From positions 186,001 through 250,000 of the forward strand of contig CABFPG010000001.1 in the NCBI GenBank assembly GCA_902141825.1: a DNA stretch of 64,000 nucleotides. The letters run 5' to 3'. The position numbers and the translations under genes were made by a program. How positions within the stretch are numbered: the first letter of the stretch is position 1; each line of letters begins with the position of its first letter. The notes under the pieces are model-generated. The model saw nothing but the letters and a program-made list of their open reading frames with translations. It did no database searches and was not told where the DNA came from. Below, in pieces: positions 61,539-64,000 of the stretch. The stretch is from Thalassocella blandensis. GTDB taxonomy: Bacteria; Pseudomonadota; Gammaproteobacteria; Pseudomonadales; Cellvibrionaceae.

Positions 61539-62909
61539 ATGAAATACAATGTAATCGTAATTGACGACGACATACCTATACAACGACAGATACAATTGTG
61601 TTTAAATCAAACTGAATTTGAAGTCATATATTTCAACGAGCCAAGCAAGGCGTTAACTCACATACAAAATTCCTGTGTAGACATTTTATTACTGAACCGC
61701 CAAATAAAACAAAAAGATGTTATCGCTTATATTCAGGAACTGCGACACCAAGGATATTCCTTTCCCATTATATTAATTGATGACAGTAAAACGCCCTTCT
61801 CAGCAGAAGACGGCTTGACGCTCAACATCTTTGAAGTAATACAGCCAGAATTCATCGACGGCAAACTGTTATTCAGCTTAAAAAAATGCACGCGATATTT
61901 GCAGCTGAAAAGGAAATTGGATCAGTACGGAAATACCTTTAAAAACGTTGAAATACTTGGCGAACATGCAGCAATAAAGCAATTACGACAAAAGATTCAA
62001 ACCTTCACTAACACAGATTCTGAAATTTATATCAGTGGTGAACAAGGTTCAGACCTCTCTCTCGTAGCGCGAAATATTCATGCAAACAGTTCTCGCTCCG
62101 AACAATCGTTTATTCAGGTGAACTGTTCGCTGATACAACACCAACAACAAGGAGATGCCATATTTGGAAGCAATGAGTTAGTAACAGATAAAGCAAGCAG
62201 GAAATTGCAGAAGCAAACATCTGGTTTTATCGAAAAATCTAATCGCGGTACCATTTATTTGCATGAGATTTCCGGGCTTTCGCTACAAGTACAACAGCAA
62301 TTACTACAGGTGTTAGATAAGAAAGAATTTTTCAAGGCGGGTGCATCTTGCGCAAGCCGCATCGATATCAGATTTATCGCGAGCAGCACTAAAGATTTGG
62401 CTCGGGCTGTCGCGCAAGGTGAATTTAACCCAGAGCTGTACCAACGGCTACAGCAGAACATCGTCACGATGCCAGCTTTACGCGAACATGTCAGCGATTT
62501 ACCTTTACTGATTGCACGTCAGCTTTATCAGTTCAGTGCCCGACACGGCTTACCGGTGAAAAAAATTGATGCGGCGTGTTATCCAGTTTTACAGGCATAT
62601 ACCTGGCCGGGGAACACGTTAGAACTGGCTAATATCGTGGAGCGTATGATAATCGCCAGTGAAACTGACATACAGAAAACACATATTCCGCTGGAAATCA
62701 TCACCCCGCCTGCATCTATGAATGCCAATGAAGACAATATCAGTCTACGTGAATTTAAGCAGCGAACTGAACGCGAATTTATAATGACTCAATTAAGAAA
62801 GCATGGCGGGAATATCAGTCGCTTAGCAAGGTCGCTGCAGGTAGACCGCACTAACTTACACAAAAAATTAACTCAGCTGGATATTAAACGTGAAAAACTG
62901 GTTAAGTAA
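61539..62909 (+). CDS. NtrC-like regulator with degenerate receiver and AAA+ domains
   Basis: 456 aa in NtrC order: receiver (1-120), AAA+ (~138-370), Fis-type helix-turn-helix (~425-452, NISRLARSLQVDRTNLHKKL). The receiver keeps the acidic pocket D9-D10-D11 but has Asn53 (LLLNRQI) where the phosphorylated Asp should be. The Walker A region reads SGEQGSDLS (166-174) in place of GExGTGKE. The GAFTGA loop that contacts sigma-54 is absent, and Walker B has GTIYLHEI. LREHVSDLPLLIARQL and YTWPGNTLELANIVERM are kept. So it probably binds DNA but neither accepts phosphate nor drives sigma-54. Start ATG 61539; no operon partner seen. Confidence 0.85.
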   Translation: MKYNVIVIDDDIPIQRQIQLCLNQTEFEVIYFNEPSKALTHIQNSCVDILLLNRQIKQKDVIAYIQELRHQGYSFPIILIDDSKTPFSAEDGLTLNIFEVIQPEFIDGKLLFSLKKCTRYLQLKRKLDQYGNTFKNVEILGEHAAIKQLRQKIQTFTNTDSEIYISGEQGSDLSLVARNIHANSSRSEQSFIQVNCSLIQHQQQGDAIFGSNELVTDKASRKLQKQTSGFIEKSNRGTIYLHEISGLSLQVQQQLLQVLDKKEFFKAGASCASRIDIRFIASSTKDLARAVAQGEFNPELYQRLQQNIVTMPALREHVSDLPLLIARQLYQFSARHGLPVKKIDAACYPVLQAYTWPGNTLELANIVERMIIASETDIQKTHIPLEIITPPASMNANEDNISLREFKQRTEREFIMTQLRKHGGNISRLARSLQVDRTNLHKKLTQLDIKREKLVK

Positions 62910-62913
62910 CAAA

Positions 62914-62949
62914 GTTGCGATCCGGGTTGCGATCTGGGTTGCGGTCTGC
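62914..62949. repeat. Three tandem 12-bp repeats after the NtrC-like gene
   Basis: GTTGCGATCCGG, GTTGCGATCTGG, GTTGCGGTCTGC, each starting at 12-bp steps, five bases after the stop codon. One turn of helix per unit plus a little. Possible operator array for the ECF gene downstream, or replication-slippage product. Confidence 0.7.
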
Positions 62950-63000
62950 GCTTCAATGTAAATGTGATGGGTGATATTTTTTAAATAATAACGTTACAAT

Positions 63001-63023
63001 CGCCTCACATTTTGCGTGAGGCG
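63001..63023 (+). promoter_or_regulatory. Hairpin covering the ribosome-binding site of the ECF sigma gene
   Basis: CGCCTCAC, loop ATTTTGC, GTGAGGCG: an 8-bp perfect stem. Its 3' arm contains GAGGCG, the ribosome-binding sequence 9 bases before the TTG start at 63033, so the RNA hairpin would hide it. Without a T-run it is not a terminator. Confidence 0.55.
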
Positions 63024-63032
63024 TGTAACGGT

Positions 63033-64000
63033 TTGGCAAACTCCACTCTTTCCCACCAGCTGGAAGCGATATACCATCGAGAATCGCGACGTGTATTCGC
63101 AACTCTGGTGCGATTACTGGGCGATATGGACCTGGCTGAAGATGCGATGCAAGAGGCGTTTAATGCCGCATTTCAACAATGGCCCGAACAGGGAATTCCA
63201 CAAAACCCGCGCGCATGGCTTGTCTCTACCGGACGGTTTAAAGCGATAGACCACATTCGCCGCGAACAGCGCCTGGACAAAGCACGTGAGGATTTACTCC
63301 ACCAGCTTGATCACACAGCAGAGATAACAGAAGACGAGCAAATTGAAGATGACCGACTGCGACTGATGTTCACCTGTTGCCACCCCGCCATTGCCCCTCC
63401 AATTCAAATTGCACTGACACTAAGAGAAATATGTGGATTGACCACCGAGGCAATTGCCAGCGCATTTTTAGTGACACCAAGCACAATGGCTCAACGCATT
63501 GTTCGCGGGAAAGCGAAGATAAAAACAGCGGGAATCCCATATCACGTGCCTCAGAAAAATGAACTGACAGAACGCCTCGATAGCGTACTCTCTGTTATTT
63601 ATCTGGTATTTAATGAAGGCTATCACAGCACTCAGGGCAACGCGCTTACCCACCCGGATTTTTGCCAGGAAGCAATTCGACTGGGACGCTTGCTACTCAG
63701 CCTGCTACCCGATGCCGAAGTTCAGGGTTTACTGGCACTTATGCTTATCCAGGAAGCCCGGCGACCGGCCCGTATCGACCAGCACGGCGACATTATTTTA
63801 CTGGAAGACCAAAATCGTGCGCTATGGCACCAGGACTATATTCAAGAAGCACAGCAACTGCTGCAAGATGCCTATGCCAGCCAGAGTATAGGTTCATACT
63901 GTTTAGAAGCATCGATCGCGGCGGTGCATGCTGAAGCTATGGATTTTGAAAGTACCAACTGGTCGCGTCTCATCGCACTCTATTCCCTCCTGCAGCAATC
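63033..64000 (+). CDS. ECF-type RNA polymerase sigma factor with C-terminal extension (3' end outside window)
   Basis: An open frame to the window end, 322 codons seen. Sigma region 2: FATLVRLLGDMDLAEDAMQE, then AFNAAFQQWP, NPRAWLVSTGRFKAIDHIRR. Sigma region 4: CGLTTEAIASAFLVTPSTMA, then QRIVRGKAKIK. After that comes a long helical extension beginning YLVFNEGYHSTQGNA, as in DUF6596-type (ECF42-like) factors, whose extension replaces an anti-sigma factor. TTG at 63033 is the likely start with GAGGCG upstream; another TTG at 63012 is possible. ECF42 genes often follow a YCII/DGPF gene; none is upstream here. Target genes cannot be read. Confidence 0.88.
   Translation, partial: MANSTLSHQLEAIYHRESRRVFATLVRLLGDMDLAEDAMQEAFNAAFQQWPEQGIPQNPRAWLVSTGRFKAIDHIRREQRLDKAREDLLHQLDHTAEITEDEQIEDDRLRLMFTCCHPAIAPPIQIALTLREICGLTTEAIASAFLVTPSTMAQRIVRGKAKIKTAGIPYHVPQKNELTERLDSVLSVIYLVFNEGYHSTQGNALTHPDFCQEAIRLGRLLLSLLPDAEVQGLLALMLIQEARRPARIDQHGDIILLEDQNRALWHQDYIQEAQQLLQDAYASQSIGSYCLEASIAAVHAEAMDFESTNWSRLIALYSLLQQ

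Noticed and set aside
1-64000. CRISPR arrays, rRNA genes, complete insertion sequences
   Set aside because: No regularly spaced repeats of 25-40 bp, no rRNA-like stretch, and no intact transposase seen on either strand.

Overview
The window looks like a chromosome segment of a marine-type gammaproteobacterium, most likely Cellvibrionaceae or a near relative. This rests on the order lptD-surA-pdxA-rsmA-apaG-apaH, the rpsU-yqeY-dnaG-rpoD macromolecular-synthesis cluster followed by a CAU-anticodon tRNA, Pseudomonas-like sequence details (for example GDLQGC in ApaH), and moderate G+C. No database search was possible; names rest on recognised motifs and gene order.

Region 1 (1-22.1 kb) is conserved core genome: outer-membrane biogenesis (lptD end, surA), vitamin B6 (pdxA), ribosome maturation (rsmA), apaG/apaH, the stationary-phase/stress trio prkA-yeaH-ycgB(spoVR), an EamA-type exporter, cca, an Hsp20 chaperone, folK-folB, tsaD, then rpsU, yqeY, dnaG, rpoD and the tRNA. 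A possible 32-codon membrane-peptide gene sits between the exporter and cca.

Region 2 (22.1-32.4 kb) is A+T-richer accessory DNA with the look of interbacterial competition. A 398-aa/295-aa overlapping pair (candidate effector/immunity) is followed by a decayed copy of the same gene junction, then by a papain/NlpC-like Cys-His protein. On the other strand lies a type VI secretion cargo operon: TIGR02270-like protein, thiolase-fold protein without its catalytic cysteine, DUF4150 PAAR-like spike with a transthyretin-like tail, a candidate effector, and a lipoprotein that may be its immunity protein. No VgrG or T6SS structural gene is in the window.

Region 3 (32.4-36.7 kb) is an iron-uptake operon: TonB-dependent siderophore receptor, small membrane protein, PepSY membrane protein. 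It is followed by 1.2 kb of A+T-rich DNA and a gene for a 49-aa secreted Trp/Pro/Cys peptide.

Region 4 (38.5-48.2 kb) holds a WYL-domain regulator, a secreted unknown protein and a 2289-aa exported SpvB/FG-GAP/RHS giant with a possible immunity partner.

Region 5 (48.2-55.3 kb) has two regulator/enzyme pairs (SDR with AraC-type regulator; alpha/beta hydrolase with MarR-type regulator), a three-gene operon with a peptidoglycan-binding-like protein, and a secreted Cys-rich protein with a phospholipase C/S1-P1-like His motif.

Region 6 (55.7-64 kb) is signalling: a 1358-aa periplasmic-propeller sensor with a CheA-like HPt/ATPase output, a 1.8-kb nearly gene-free gap, an NtrC-like regulator whose phospho-acceptor Asp, Walker A Lys and GAFTGA loop are all lost, and the start of an ECF sigma-factor gene behind a hairpin that covers its ribosome-binding site.
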